Origin: Pontibacter kalidii
GTDB lineage: Bacteria; Bacteroidota; Bacteroidia; Cytophagales; Hymenobacteraceae
NCBI RefSeq assembly: GCF_026278245.1
Contig: NZ_CP111079.1
Span: forward strand, 2,296,501 to 2,360,500
DNA: 64,000 nt
Direction: 5' to 3'
The position numbers and the translations under genes were made by a program. Each line of letters starts with the position of its first letter. The first letter of the stretch is position 1. A model generated the notes under the pieces. That model searched no databases and was not told the DNA's origin. It worked only from the letters and a program-made list of their open reading frames with translations. Below, one piece after another: positions 47,341 to 57,337 of this stretch.

Positions 47341-47540
47341 ACAGCATGTCTTTTACAGCACGCTATAAAGGAAAAGGGCACACTGATTTGTTAAAACTAA
47401 TTTAAAGAAAGTGAGCTTCGGCATTATTATGTTTGAGAAAGAACTGTAAAAGGAACAACTCAATTAGATATACATGATATGCCGCTGCTCCAAATCCAAT
47501 GTATTGAAGATGTAACCGGCAGGTGCCACTCGAATCTAAA
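47341..47540 (+). pseudogene. Decayed second copy of the small gene at 4129
   Basis: The sequence GCATGTCTTTTACAGCAC and, 50 bp further, AAAGTGAGCTTCG...TTTGAGAAAGAACTG align with the same blocks ahead of and inside the gene at 4129 (GCATGTCCTTTACAACAC, AAAGTGAGCTTCGAC, TTTGAGAAAGAACTG). Translated, it reads KVSFGIIMFEKEL, stop, then LDIHDMPLLQIQC in another frame. At least one stop and a frameshift disable it. Confidence 0.6.
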
Positions 47541-47836
47541 CAGCGTTTTAGGTGGGAGACTTATGAATGCGCCTCGTCCCATGAAGCAGGAACCCAAGGT
47601 AAAACAGTCTAAAAAGAACCTCCAATTTCTAGAAATTGGAGGTCTCGCCCTGAAATTAGTTGCTCTGTATCAGCCTCATCAACTTATTTCAGGTCGAGGT
47701 ATTCCCCATCATACACGCAGCCGTGGTAAAACCAAATGGTCTCTGTTCGGTTTAAGGTGGTAATGCTGAAAGGGTCTCACAATGCGACTGTTAGCTGAGC
47801 CAATACGCAAAAGCGTCAACTCGATGCCTCAAGCGC
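47541..47836. other. Intergenic with a 24-bp palindromic terminator
   Basis: No gene is supported. CCTCCAATTTCT (47619-47630) and its exact complement (47631-47642) form a perfect palindrome, followed on the minus strand by TTCTTTTTA. It lies about 195 bp past the stop of the PA14 phosphoesterase gene and may end its operon. Confidence 0.6.
47619..47642 (-). terminator. Perfect palindrome, probable terminator
   Basis: A 24-nt perfect palindrome with a T-rich tail on the minus strand, the transcription direction of the gene ending at 47837. Confidence 0.6.
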
Positions 47837-49765
47837 TTACTTGCTCCTATAGAAATTATTGAATGGTACTTCTTTCCGTGCCTTTCCCTCTCCAGCATAT
47901 TCCAATTGGATCAACTCGCCATCAAAATCCTCGAAATACTCAATGCGGAAAGGATGCAGCCCTTTCCTCAGGGCAGAATACCCCTTTCTCATCCTGGCAC
48001 TGTGCGAGCCATCGTTATCTACAATAAGTTGATCTCCAATAAAGAGCTTGGCACCGTCGTCTGACGTCAGGAAGAAAGTATACAGATCGTCTTCCTCAAT
48101 CTCCACATACCCCTCAATAAGTACTGCGAACTGATTCGCCCGCTGTTTAACCGCATCCAGGTCAAAGCTTTTTAAAACACCCGCTTTGATCGGTTTCAAG
48201 GTAGAGAAATCCGGCACTTTTTTGAAGCTGCCTTCATAGTACGTATACTTCAAGCCCTTTGTCACGTCTTTCTTTCGCACCTTCTCAGGCTTCATGAAAG
48301 CAAGTTTTTCAAATGTTGCAGACTCAGGCAAGCTTGCAGCGTCTCCCTTTTCGGTAATCAGCTTTGCTTTAACTGTGGTGCTGCGATTGATGGTAAATGG
48401 CTTGTCGTATACTTTAGAGTCAGGCCCCGGCTCACTCTCGTCCAGGGTATACACGACCTTAGCACCTTCAAAGTCATGCTTTATCTCTACTTGCTTGGAG
48501 GAGGTGAATACAGGCATACTTCTTTCAATGATCTCCGGGGCAGTTGCTTTTACCGGTAGATCAAAAGTTCCTGCCAGATGCGGCAAACCTTGCTCGTCGG
48601 AAACATACTGATAACTGTACTGCATGTGTAGCGTATCGCCTGCTACGGGGCCGTTGTTGCCGATGGGCCGAAGCCCCAAAGCCAGTTGCTGCTGTGCTCC
48701 CTTTGGCAGCGTAACTTTCCCAGGGTTTCCGGAAACATGCAGCGACGGATGCTGGAAAAAGCGGGTCTCTACCTGTAGTGGCAGGTCTGCGTTATTGCGA
48801 AGGTCCAGATACACCCTTCCCTCTCCTGCCCCTCCTGCAGCCGGCAGTAGCACTACCGGTTTGAAGGCTGCATCTCCGGCTAGGGTAGTGCCCAACTGGC
48901 GGGTCCGCTCGTTAGAGAAATTGTCTTTCAGGATACCTTCGAGCTCCAGGTTAACCAGCGACGGCCCCTGATCTGTCATCGTGACCCAACTGATGTGGTC
49001 TGTTTCCCCAAACTCATAACCCCGAAGGCGGGTGCTCCCCCCAGTCGTTGCCAGCACATAGTAGTTACGATCGTTATGTACCGAGGCCATGTAGCGGTGA
49101 GTGTGTCCGGCGATAACAGTAAACTTCCGATCAGCCAATGCTTTCTCCACTCTGTAGAAACCATTCTCCTCCCGCTTGTTCCAGACCGGGTGGTGCATCA
49201 GCACGAAGGTCCAGCGTACGTTCGGGTTGTTCTGGATGGTTTTCTCAGCATAGGTTAGCTGCTGCTCGCTAAAGGGCACTCCATCTCCATCAGTTGAGTT
49301 GAGGATCAGGAACAGGACATCCTTGTATATGAAATGGTAGTAGTCGCGGCCAAACTGCTTTGCCCACAGCGCCTTTTGTACATCATTGGACACATCGTGG
49401 TTACCAGGCACCCGGAAGAAAGGCATTTGCAGGGGTTTCAACAAACCGTTAAATTCGTTCCATTGTCTTCGCAACTCCACCGTGTCGGTGGTGTATCCTT
49501 CTATCAGATCGCCCACACTGAGCACGAATTCCGGCTGCAGGTCATTTACTTTCTCCATAGCACTTCGGAACACACCGATCCGGTGCCCGTTGGTCCTGTC
49601 TGCCACGATAGCAAAACTGAAATTCTCGGGCTTATTTTTGAAGTCCGTATGCGTCCACGGGAATGCTTCACCCTTCACATCGTGCGTAAAGTCAGCTTGT
49701 GACTGTGCCTTTGCCTCATGTATTGTTAATAATCCTGCCAAAAGCAGTAGTATGCTATACTTCAT
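47837..49765 (-). CDS. Metallophosphoesterase with chitobiase-like and PA14 domains
   Basis: About 642 residues from MKYSILLLLAGLLTIHEAKA at 49765, chosen over 49795 because it gives a signal peptide and avoids overlapping the hairpin upstream. The catalytic part has SFAIVADRTNG, LSVGDLIEGY, VPGNHD, LMHHPVW and VIAGHTHRYM. A middle region has a chitobiase-like domain (AKVVYTLDESEPGPDSKVYD), and the C-terminus is a PA14 domain (YTYYEGSFKKVPDF, FFLTSDDGAKLFIGDQLIVD). PA14 usually binds sugars. A secreted phosphatase for a carbohydrate phosphate or lipid head group. Confidence 0.85.
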   Translation of the reverse strand: MKYSILLLLAGLLTIHEAKAQSQADFTHDVKGEAFPWTHTDFKNKPENFSFAIVADRTNGHRIGVFRSAMEKVNDLQPEFVLSVGDLIEGYTTDTVELRRQWNEFNGLLKPLQMPFFRVPGNHDVSNDVQKALWAKQFGRDYYHFIYKDVLFLILNSTDGDGVPFSEQQLTYAEKTIQNNPNVRWTFVLMHHPVWNKREENGFYRVEKALADRKFTVIAGHTHRYMASVHNDRNYYVLATTGGSTRLRGYEFGETDHISWVTMTDQGPSLVNLELEGILKDNFSNERTRQLGTTLAGDAAFKPVVLLPAAGGAGEGRVYLDLRNNADLPLQVETRFFQHPSLHVSGNPGKVTLPKGAQQQLALGLRPIGNNGPVAGDTLHMQYSYQYVSDEQGLPHLAGTFDLPVKATAPEIIERSMPVFTSSKQVEIKHDFEGAKVVYTLDESEPGPDSKVYDKPFTINRSTTVKAKLITEKGDAASLPESATFEKLAFMKPEKVRKKDVTKGLKYTYYEGSFKKVPDFSTLKPIKAGVLKSFDLDAVKQRANQFAVLIEGYVEIEEDDLYTFFLTSDDGAKLFIGDQLIVDNDGSHSARMRKGYSALRKGLHPFRIEYFEDFDGELIQLEYAGEGKARKEVPFNNFYRSK

Positions 49766-49780
49766 TGGTTTACAAATAAG

Positions 49781-49813
49781 CAGGCCGTCAGCCAAGAAAG
49801 CTGCCGGCCTGCG
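49781..49813 (-). terminator. Strong hairpin between the phosphodiesterase and PA14 phosphoesterase genes
   Basis: GCAGGCCGTCAGC (49781-49793) pairs with 49801-49813 (one mismatch) around a 7-nt loop. The minus-strand side is followed by TTATTTGT. It may be a partial terminator or a stabilising stem within the operon. Confidence 0.6.
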
Positions 49814-49825
49814 TGTTAATAAATT

Positions 49826-50626
49826 TTATTGGAAGAAGACATCGAAAATCGAGTCGATCTGGAAGTATTTTACCCCGGACGCCTTAAGTGCATTGGCACG
49901 CTCGCGGGCCTCCTCCATTTTATCAGCCGACTTCATCCCCCATGCGTTGATGGCACCGACTGCCATGATTTTATTTTTGCTGGCCCATTTAGCTTCCTCC
50001 TTGGAGATGTTACCGGAAAAAAGATAGTAATGAGAGGGCTTGTAACCAGGCTTCTTCATATTATCCTCCAGTTGCTTCCGGGTACAACTCAGCTTGATCT
50101 TACCGGTGAAAAACTCCGTGGATTCCTCCGTACCGATCATCAGGGCATTGGTATGTAGGTTGTACTGCTTCAGCAGGTCGACCACTCCCGTAAACAGGGT
50201 TGTATCATTTCCCCTGATCTTGTTGTCTACCATTACCTCAAGCCCATTCTCGCTGCAAAACTTCAGCGCTTCCTCAAACTTCAGCACGCTGTTGCCTCTG
50301 TCACCTACCAACTGGCTCACCTCGTCCCAGGTCATTTCCCCAACCGGGGTATCCACGCCGTAATAGCGTTTAAAATTCCGGTCGTGGTGAATGATCAGCA
50401 CACTGTCTTTGGTTAGCCGAAGGTCTAGTTCTACCATGTAATAGCCCTTATCTGCTGCTTTTTGCAGCGCCGCCAGGCTGTTCTCGGCAGAGGTACTGTC
50501 TACCACTCCCCCGCGGTGCGCGATGAGGTGGTAGTTGGTTTTATCCTGTTTTTTAGCTTTCTGCGCAAGGGCATCAGGCACAAGCAGGGATAAAAGCAAG
50601 GCAAGTATCGCTATGTGTCTCATCAT
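49826..50626 (-). CDS. Secreted glycerophosphodiester phosphodiesterase
   Basis: A 266-residue enzyme with signal peptide (MMRHIAILALLLSLLVPDALAQ). It has the GDPD motifs: HLIAHRGG (His37, Arg38), TSAENS (Glu49, Asn50), VELDLR (Glu66, Asp68) and IIHHD (His80-His81), then VMVDNKI. It releases an alcohol and glycerol 3-phosphate from glycerophosphodiesters, such as glycerophosphoinositol. It starts 8 bp after susD. Confidence 0.92.
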   Translation of the reverse strand: MMRHIAILALLLSLLVPDALAQKAKKQDKTNYHLIAHRGGVVDSTSAENSLAALQKAADKGYYMVELDLRLTKDSVLIIHHDRNFKRYYGVDTPVGEMTWDEVSQLVGDRGNSVLKFEEALKFCSENGLEVMVDNKIRGNDTTLFTGVVDLLKQYNLHTNALMIGTEESTEFFTGKIKLSCTRKQLEDNMKKPGYKPSHYYLFSGNISKEEAKWASKNKIMAVGAINAWGMKSADKMEEARERANALKASGVKYFQIDSIFDVFFQ

Positions 50627-50634
50627 CTTTAAAA

Positions 50635-52155
50635 TTACCAGCCTTCATTTTGAGTCAGCGTTCCCTTGCTTGCACGGATCTCATCTGGCGGAATTGGCCA
50701 GACGTGGTGCACCGATGGGTTGAATGACCTGCCCTCGTAAATTACATGGCCGTCGGCGTGGTGCAGTGGCTGCGCATATACTTTCTGTGCATCGCCCCAA
50801 CGTACCAGATCCCAGTGACGGTCTGTCCACTCGCCTGCAAACTCACTTCTTCGCTCTCGCTTCAGGTCTTCCATCGTAGCCCCAGCAATAGGCTCCAGCC
50901 CGGCGCGTTCCCTGATCTGGTTGATCTCCGTATCTGCGTTTCGGCCCAGCATCAGCAAGGCCTCTGCCTTCATCAGGATCACATCTGCATAGCGCAACAG
51001 CGGAACGTTCATGGCCGTTGTCGGGCGGTTACCATTGGCGTTGATGTAGGTGCCGGTTGGATTAGGATAGCTATAAGGCTCCATGTACTTGTTGAACTGG
51101 TAACCGGAACGGTTACTGGCACTTACCTTAAACGCACCGACATTGTAGGTTCTTTCCTCTCCGAAGAACATGAACTTATCGCCCGTTTCAAGGATAGTAA
51201 CCGCTTTTCTTTCATCGTTCGGTTCAAACGAATCCACCAGCTCTTTGGTCGGGTAGATCTGCCCCCATCCGTTATAGAGGCCCCACCCTTTGTCCTCCAG
51301 CATTATACCCGGGAAAATAGACCCCACGCTGTTAGGAAACTGCGCACTGTTCGTCACCGACCAGATGTACTCCGGCGACCAGTTAGAGGCAATTGTGAAC
51401 ACATCGGCATAGTTCTCCAAAAGCCTGTGCTGACCACTGTTGATCACCAGGTCGGCATACTTCACCGTGTTCTCCCAGTCTTTGGCGTACAGGTATGTTC
51501 TGGCCAGATAAGCCCAGGCAGCGGTATTGTGTGCCCTGCCATAGTCCGACTTGTTCAGTTCGGAAAAGAAAGGGAGCAGCTCTGCCGCCTTCTGCAGATC
51601 AGCCACAATGTAGGCGTAGTTATCCGCCACACTTTTTGCCCTTGGGATATAGATGTCCTCCGGGTTCTCACGGTTCTGTATCGGGATTCCCGCCCGATGA
51701 TCTCCGTAGCGATAGGCCAGCTCCAGGTGCATCACGGCATGGTTAAAGTAAGCCTCGCCCAGCAGGCGCTTTTTCATCTTCTCTTCCATCGGGATAGACG
51801 GGATATTGCGGATAGCGTCGTTAGCACGCTTCATGGCCTGGTAGTGGATTGACCAGACGCTTCTGGTCTCCGACTCATTGCCATCCAGCTGGAAGTACTT
51901 ATAGCGGTCGGCGTTTCCGGTTGCCTTGGTGCTGATGTCGTCGCTGGCGTTAACATACCAGAAAGCACCGGACCCATACATGCTGTTGCTACTGTACAAA
52001 GCGTAAATACTGTTTACACCTGCAATGGCATCTTCCTCTGTTTTCCAAAAGTTGGCGGAAGAGGGAGCTCCCTGTGGCTCCAAATCAAGCCGCTCTTCGC
52101 AGGCAGTGCCTGCCAGGGTAATGGCAGACAGCAAGACAAGAATGTATCGTTTCAT
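50635..52155 (-). CDS. SusD/RagB family lipoprotein
   Basis: A 506-residue lipoprotein (lipobox LAGTAC at about 14-19). Typical SusD blocks: LEPQGAPSSANFWKTEEDAIAG at the start, GEAYFNHAVMHLELAYRYGD in the middle, RRSEFAGEWTDRHWDLVRWG and the final WPIPPDEI...LTQNEGW. Works with the SusC 21 bp upstream. The downstream GDPD gene suggests glycerophosphodiesters as substrate. Confidence 0.93.
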   Translation of the reverse strand: MKRYILVLLSAITLAGTACEERLDLEPQGAPSSANFWKTEEDAIAGVNSIYALYSSNSMYGSGAFWYVNASDDISTKATGNADRYKYFQLDGNESETRSVWSIHYQAMKRANDAIRNIPSIPMEEKMKKRLLGEAYFNHAVMHLELAYRYGDHRAGIPIQNRENPEDIYIPRAKSVADNYAYIVADLQKAAELLPFFSELNKSDYGRAHNTAAWAYLARTYLYAKDWENTVKYADLVINSGQHRLLENYADVFTIASNWSPEYIWSVTNSAQFPNSVGSIFPGIMLEDKGWGLYNGWGQIYPTKELVDSFEPNDERKAVTILETGDKFMFFGEERTYNVGAFKVSASNRSGYQFNKYMEPYSYPNPTGTYINANGNRPTTAMNVPLLRYADVILMKAEALLMLGRNADTEINQIRERAGLEPIAGATMEDLKRERRSEFAGEWTDRHWDLVRWGDAQKVYAQPLHHADGHVIYEGRSFNPSVHHVWPIPPDEIRASKGTLTQNEGW

Positions 52156-52176
52156 TTTTACTAGAATTAAGTAAGG

Positions 52177-55100
52177 TTAAAAGGTAAGGTCCACTCCGAT
52201 CAGGTATGTCTTGGCGACAGGGTACATGCCCAGATCCAGGCCTTGGTTGCTCAGCCCTACCTCTGGGTCCATTCCCGAGTAGTCGGTAATGGTAAACAGG
52301 TTCTGGGCAGTCAGGTAAAACCGTGGTTGTATACCTTTGAGCAGGCTCTCAGGCAACGTATAACCAAGCGTGAGGTTCTTGAGTCGCAGGTAGGAGCCAT
52401 CCTCAATGTAGAAGTCAGAGATTCTGCCGAAGTTATTGTTGGCATCCGTGTAAGAGATGCGCGGTATAGAGGAGTCCGGGTTCTGCGGCGTCCAGGCACC
52501 TTTAATCTCGCTCAGCATGTTGTAGCCGGGGAAGGAGGCATTCAGGCCGGTATACTTCACCGCGTTAAATACCTCGTTGCCACGCACGCCCTGGAAGAAC
52601 ACGTTCAGGTCAAAGCCTTTGTAGGCAAAGTTTCCGTTCAGGCTGAAGCTCACTTCGGGGAACGGGTTGCCCAGCACTACTTGGTCGTCGCTGTTGATAG
52701 AACCGTCCCCGTCGATGTCGACAAACCTGATGTCTCCTCCGCGTGCATTGGGCTGGTAGCGTTCGCCTTCCTGGTTCACATAGCCTGCAGCCTCTTCGTC
52801 AGACCGGAACAGGCCAGCGGTTCTGTAGCCATAGAAGGAGTTGAACGCCTCACCTACCATCGCGATGTTTGGCTGCGGAAGGCTTCTGACACGGGAACCC
52901 GTCATGAATGAAGTGCTACCATCGTAGAGCTCCACCAACTCGTTGTCCAGGAAGGCCATATTACCGGTAAAGCTGTAGCTAAAGTCGCCAACAGTGTTCT
53001 GGTATGTCAATCCAGCCTCCAGGCCACGGTTCTTCATTTTACCGGCGTTGATGATCTGCCCTCTTGGTGTACCGGCAACACCCGGTAGTACCTGGCTCAG
53101 CTGCATCTGCTCATTCACTTTCGAGAACACGTCCAGGCTACCGATAAAGTGCTCGTTAAACAGACCGAAATCAAGGCCTATGTTCGTCTGCTCCGACACC
53201 TCCCACTTCAGGTTCGGGTTAGATAACTGTGTCTCGGCAAAGCCCGGTACGATGGTGGCTGTTTCGCCCAGCAAACCCTGTGTTTTGGATAGCGGGATGC
53301 TGAAGGCATAGTCACCAAGCACACCCAGGTTACCGATTCTACCCCAGCTGGCACGCAGCTTCAGGTTTGAGATTACATCCACGCCAGACAGGAAGCCTTC
53401 TTTTGAAAGAACCCAGCCTGCAGACAGGGAAGGGTACCACTCCCAGCGGTTTTTGCTCGTTAGTTTTGAGGTACCGTCTCTTCGGATGGTGGCGTCCAGC
53501 AGGTATTTTCCTTTGTAGGCGTAGTTCAAACGGCCCAGGTAAGATGCCAGCGCGCTTTCAGACCCGCTACCATAGTACTTGCCGATGGAGATGGCCTGTG
53601 TGGAGTTATCCAGGTAGCGCAGGTTATCCAGCTCGTTTTCGAAGCCAGTGGCTGTTACCCCAAAATTTTCATTGGCCCACTTCTCGAACGTATGGCCTAC
53701 CAGTACATTGAAGTTATGATCCGAACCGAAGCTCCAGTCATACTGCAGGGTCTGCTCATTCAAAAAGGAGGTGAAGGTGCTGCTTCCTTGGGTTAGCTCA
53801 TTGAAGTTGAAGATCTTACCCGGCTCCGTGATCTTGGTTTTAAACTGCTTCACATCGTTTTTGATGCGGGTATAGCTCCAGTTGCTTCTAAACTTCAGCC
53901 CGGGAATGATGTCCCACTCCAGGTATGGGTTAAGCATCACCTCGTTTACCGGGTTGTCGATGTCCAGGCGTTTCAGGTAAGCCACCGGGTTGATCACATC
54001 TCCGTAAGAACCGGAGTACTGCGCAGGCACCCCGCCAAACTTCCCGGAGCCGTCCTCACGGTAAATCGTGGCATTCGGAGGGTAGAAAATGGCCGTCAGG
54101 ATAGTGCCTTCCTGCGCACTGGTAGTGTTGCCGGACTGGCCGTTTGTAAGGGAGTAGGAGAAATTCTCCCCAATGGTTATGTTATCACGTAATTTGAAGG
54201 AAGAGTTGATGCGGCCTGATAACTTGCTGGAGTGCGTGTTCAGCAGGATGCCCTCATTCTTACGATAACCACCTGACACAAAGAAAGACGACTTATCCGA
54301 ACCTCCGCTTATAGAGGCCGTCAGGTCATATACTTTTCCGGTCTGGAAGATCTCGTCCATCCAGACGGTTTTTGTGGTGCGGGCATCGGGGAAGATGGCT
54401 GGATCGAAGGCCGGGTCCGGCGACAGGTTGCCTTCGGCCCTCACCTTGTTCACTACGTCCGCAAACTCCGCTGCATTCAAGGCCTCCAGCTTTTTGCCTA
54501 CTTGCTGGATGCCCTGCTGATAGTTTATACTTACGCGGGGGGTACCCTTGGTTCCACGCTTGGTAGTGATCAGGACCACGCCACCGGAGGCTCTGGCACC
54601 ATAGATAGCCGCCGAGGCGTCTTTCAGTACGCTGATGCTTTCAATATCCTTCGGGTTGATTGCGTTGATCGACCCATTGTACACCACTCCGTCTACTACC
54701 AGCAGCGGGCTTTCGTCGTTAATGGAGCCGATACCCCTGATCTTGAACGTAGGGCTGGAGGTGGGGCTACCGCCGTTGTTTACCACCGTAACGCCCGGCA
54801 CTGTTCCCTGCAGCACCTCTGCGGTATTACTGTAGGTTCTGCTGTCGATATCCTCCACAGGCACTGTGGCTACCGCTCCGATCACCTCGTCCCGTCGCTT
54901 TGTGCCGTAGCCTACCACCACCACTTCGTTGAGCACCTTCACATCAGGGCGCATCACTACATTCAGAGTGGCAGCGTTGCCCACAGGTATTTCCTGAGCG
55001 AGAAAGCCGATGTAGCTGAACACAAGGGTGGCACCTTGCCGCACCTCTAGCGTAAAGCGTCCCTCGGCGTCAGTTGTGGTTCCCCGGGTGGTACCTTTCA

Positions 55101-55593
55101 CATGCACGCTTACCCCTGGCAGAGCCGAACCGCTTTCTTCCTGTACTTTCCCGGAAATGATAATCGTCGGTTCCTGTACCGTTTTGCCGTCCTGGCGTGG
55201 GTTTTGGTTGAGGTCAGGCTGCTCAACCCGAATGATGATGTGTGTGTCGTCGAGCTGTTTCACTGAGCCGTTGTACCCCTCCAGCATCTTCCTGAATACT
55301 TTGTCCAGGGACTCTTCTTTCACTTCCAGGGAGATTCTTTTACTTACATCAAACACCCCGGAATTATAGGCGATGGAGAAGTCCGTCTCGCGCTCTATCT
55401 CGGCGATGATGTTCTTGATCGGCTCGTTCCTGGCGCTGATGGTCACATAAGTGTCATAAAGCGTTTTGGCCTCAGCCGTATTGGCACCGGCTACGGTATG
55501 CGCTGCAAATAAAAACAGTGCTAAAAATATCCAGAGTACCAAGCGTTTTGCTTTCTCTGGTTTAAAATTTGATATACAGTATATTAATTGCAT
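52177..55593 (-). CDS. SusC-type TonB-dependent transporter with STN domain
   Basis: A 1138-residue transporter. After the signal peptide (LVLWIFLALFLFAAHTVAGA) comes an STN domain (TYVTISARNEPIKNIIAEIE, about 48-118), a carboxypeptidase-like domain (ISGKVQEESGSALPGVSVHV, about 147-225), the plug (GTVPGVTVVNNGG, LLVVDGVVYNGSI) and a barrel ending LIGVDLTF. The STN domain marks it as signal-transducing: it passes substrate occupancy to the FecR protein encoded 89 bp upstream. Confidence 0.93.
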   Translation of the reverse strand: MQLIYCISNFKPEKAKRLVLWIFLALFLFAAHTVAGANTAEAKTLYDTYVTISARNEPIKNIIAEIERETDFSIAYNSGVFDVSKRISLEVKEESLDKVFRKMLEGYNGSVKQLDDTHIIIRVEQPDLNQNPRQDGKTVQEPTIIISGKVQEESGSALPGVSVHVKGTTRGTTTDAEGRFTLEVRQGATLVFSYIGFLAQEIPVGNAATLNVVMRPDVKVLNEVVVVGYGTKRRDEVIGAVATVPVEDIDSRTYSNTAEVLQGTVPGVTVVNNGGSPTSSPTFKIRGIGSINDESPLLVVDGVVYNGSINAINPKDIESISVLKDASAAIYGARASGGVVLITTKRGTKGTPRVSINYQQGIQQVGKKLEALNAAEFADVVNKVRAEGNLSPDPAFDPAIFPDARTTKTVWMDEIFQTGKVYDLTASISGGSDKSSFFVSGGYRKNEGILLNTHSSKLSGRINSSFKLRDNITIGENFSYSLTNGQSGNTTSAQEGTILTAIFYPPNATIYREDGSGKFGGVPAQYSGSYGDVINPVAYLKRLDIDNPVNEVMLNPYLEWDIIPGLKFRSNWSYTRIKNDVKQFKTKITEPGKIFNFNELTQGSSTFTSFLNEQTLQYDWSFGSDHNFNVLVGHTFEKWANENFGVTATGFENELDNLRYLDNSTQAISIGKYYGSGSESALASYLGRLNYAYKGKYLLDATIRRDGTSKLTSKNRWEWYPSLSAGWVLSKEGFLSGVDVISNLKLRASWGRIGNLGVLGDYAFSIPLSKTQGLLGETATIVPGFAETQLSNPNLKWEVSEQTNIGLDFGLFNEHFIGSLDVFSKVNEQMQLSQVLPGVAGTPRGQIINAGKMKNRGLEAGLTYQNTVGDFSYSFTGNMAFLDNELVELYDGSTSFMTGSRVRSLPQPNIAMVGEAFNSFYGYRTAGLFRSDEEAAGYVNQEGERYQPNARGGDIRFVDIDGDGSINSDDQVVLGNPFPEVSFSLNGNFAYKGFDLNVFFQGVRGNEVFNAVKYTGLNASFPGYNMLSEIKGAWTPQNPDSSIPRISYTDANNNFGRISDFYIEDGSYLRLKNLTLGYTLPESLLKGIQPRFYLTAQNLFTITDYSGMDPEVGLSNQGLDLGMYPVAKTYLIGVDLTF

Positions 55594-55682
55594 CTTTGGC
55601 TGTTTTAATGATGGTAAATCGTTAAGGATTGCCCAGCTGCTTCAGCTGAGGCAATAGCGGGGAATGTTCTCAGCATTTCCCG

Positions 55683-56696
55683 CTACTTTCCAAGAGGTGT
55701 GATGCTGCTACATGCTTCTGTGTTGATTAAGATGGTGTTTGATTGAATAGTATAGGTGATGCCGGCTACGCGCGACAGTATTTCCAGTACTTTCTCGATG
55801 GGTTCGTCGCTGATCCAAAAAGTGTACCTGCATTCGGGTTTTACATCCCCTGTTACACTTATCTCAAGGTCATACTTTCTTTCCAGTTTCCTGGCAATAG
55901 CCTCAATAGGTTCGTTATCAAAATAGGATAGCCCATGACGCCAGGCGCTGAGTTGTTCCACATTAGCGTCGCTCACTTCATACATTCCCTCGGCCTTGAC
56001 AAAGGTTAACTTCCGGCCCGGGAATAGTTTCTCATCAAAGGGGTTACCGCTCTCCTGCTTCTCCTTTGCCACACTCACTTTGCCCTCGGCAACCGCTACA
56101 GAGGCTGTACTTTCGTTGTCGTAGGCCTGCACGTTAAAAGAGGTGCCAAGTACGCGTGTTGATATAGCAGGTGTTTTGACAATAAATGGGCGTTCGGTAT
56201 CTGATACCACATCAAAGAAAGCCTCCCCGGTCAGGAACACCTCTATTGAGGATTTGCCGAAATTAGGTTGGATAACAAGCCTAGAGCCAGAGTTAAGATG
56301 AACCACCGATCCATCCCGCAGCTGAAGCACTTTACGCTCCCTGTTTTGAGTTACTATTTCTGTAGGGAGGTGCTGCAGCGCTTGGCCGTCGGGTTTATAC
56401 TTATAATAGGTAAGTGCGGCCGTTACTACCAGCGCCAATACAGCTGCAACTTTCAATAGTGCCTGTAGGGGTAAGATGCGTAGCCTGGCGCCTTCACCAT
56501 CACCACTTATGGCAACTTTTAGTTTTTCCTCCACCTCACGTATGGACGCCAGCTCCAGCTCCTTATCAGGTAGCGCCCCCTCCTCAAAGGCAGCGTACCA
56601 TTTCTCTACCTGCGTCCGCTCCTGCGCGGTGCACTGGCCGGCCAGGTATCTTCTGAGCAGGGCCTTTGCTTTGGCGGTGTCCGATGTTGTTCCCAT
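55683..56696 (-). CDS. FecR-family anti-sigma factor
   Basis: A 337-residue protein: N-terminal cytoplasmic part (AKALLRRYLAGQCTAQERTQ), one membrane span (LLKVAAVLALVVTAALTYY at about 90), a FecR domain (RKVLQLRDGSVVHLNSGSRL, SKTAISTRVLGTSFNVQAYD-like block) and a C-terminal DUF4974-type domain. It holds the ECF sigma factor inactive until the SusC above signals. It begins 59 bp after the sigma gene. Confidence 0.93.
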   Translation of the reverse strand: MGTTSDTAKAKALLRRYLAGQCTAQERTQVEKWYAAFEEGALPDKELELASIREVEEKLKVAISGDGEGARLRILPLQALLKVAAVLALVVTAALTYYKYKPDGQALQHLPTEIVTQNRERKVLQLRDGSVVHLNSGSRLVIQPNFGKSSIEVFLTGEAFFDVVSDTERPFIVKTPAISTRVLGTSFNVQAYDNESTASVAVAEGKVSVAKEKQESGNPFDEKLFPGRKLTFVKAEGMYEVSDANVEQLSAWRHGLSYFDNEPIEAIARKLERKYDLEISVTGDVKPECRYTFWISDEPIEKVLEILSRVAGITYTIQSNTILINTEACSSITPLGK

Positions 56697-56755
56697 TCAC
56701 CTATATAATTAGCAAACAGGGCTGCAGGTACCGTTAAGGATTTGTTACCCTTATG

Positions 56756-57337
56756 TTAGCTCAAAAAATGAAGAAAAGGGGAAACGTGCACAAAGTGGCT
56801 CACCTTGAGCTTTCCGCGCAGGCGCTGCAGGGCCAGGCTGAGGTTGTTCTTCACCGTCTGCTCAGAAAGATTAAGGGCAGCGGCTATCTCACGCACAGTC
56901 AGATCCTCGTACCTGCTTAGCTCAAAGGCCTTCTTCATGGTTTCAGGCATCTTGGAGAGCTCCCGCCTCAGCTGCTGCTCTAGCTCCTCGGCCACCAGGT
57001 ACTCCTCCTGCGGGTAAGTTAACTGTGCAGGCTGCTCGAGCAACAGGTGCGCCCGCTTCAGCTCTTTCTGGCTGCTGGCGTATAGGGCCATCACGCTGTT
57101 ACGAGCCGCCCCCATCAGGTAAGGTCCTAAACTATCTTCGATGTTAATCCTGCTCCTGTTCTTCCAAAGGGATAGGAAGATGTTCTGGAGTATCTCGCTA
57201 GCCTCAAACTCTGCCCCTACTCGCTTGAACACGTGGCGGAAAACAATGACCTTGTAACGGTCGAACAGGATGGTGAATGCCCGTTCATTGTCCTGCTGGA
57301 CTAGCTTAAATAAATCAGTATCAGGTAAGTTTTTCAT
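56756..57337 (-). CDS. ECF sigma factor (FecI-like)
   Basis: A 193-residue RNA polymerase sigma-70 factor: region 2 (RAFTILFDRYKVIVFRHVFK, AGEFEASEILQNIFLSLWKN) and region 4 with HTH (YEDLTVREIAAALNLSEQTV, KNNLSLALQRLRGKL). It probably drives expression of the SusC operon when freed from FecR. Confidence 0.93.
   Translation of the reverse strand: MKNLPDTDLFKLVQQDNERAFTILFDRYKVIVFRHVFKRVGAEFEASEILQNIFLSLWKNRSRINIEDSLGPYLMGAARNSVMALYASSQKELKRAHLLLEQPAQLTYPQEEYLVAEELEQQLRRELSKMPETMKKAFELSRYEDLTVREIAAALNLSEQTVKNNLSLALQRLRGKLKVSHFVHVSPFLHFLS

Noticed and set aside
50746..51852. 368-codon plus-strand frame opposite susD
   Set aside because: Same reason: a SusD gene with full motifs lies on the other strand.
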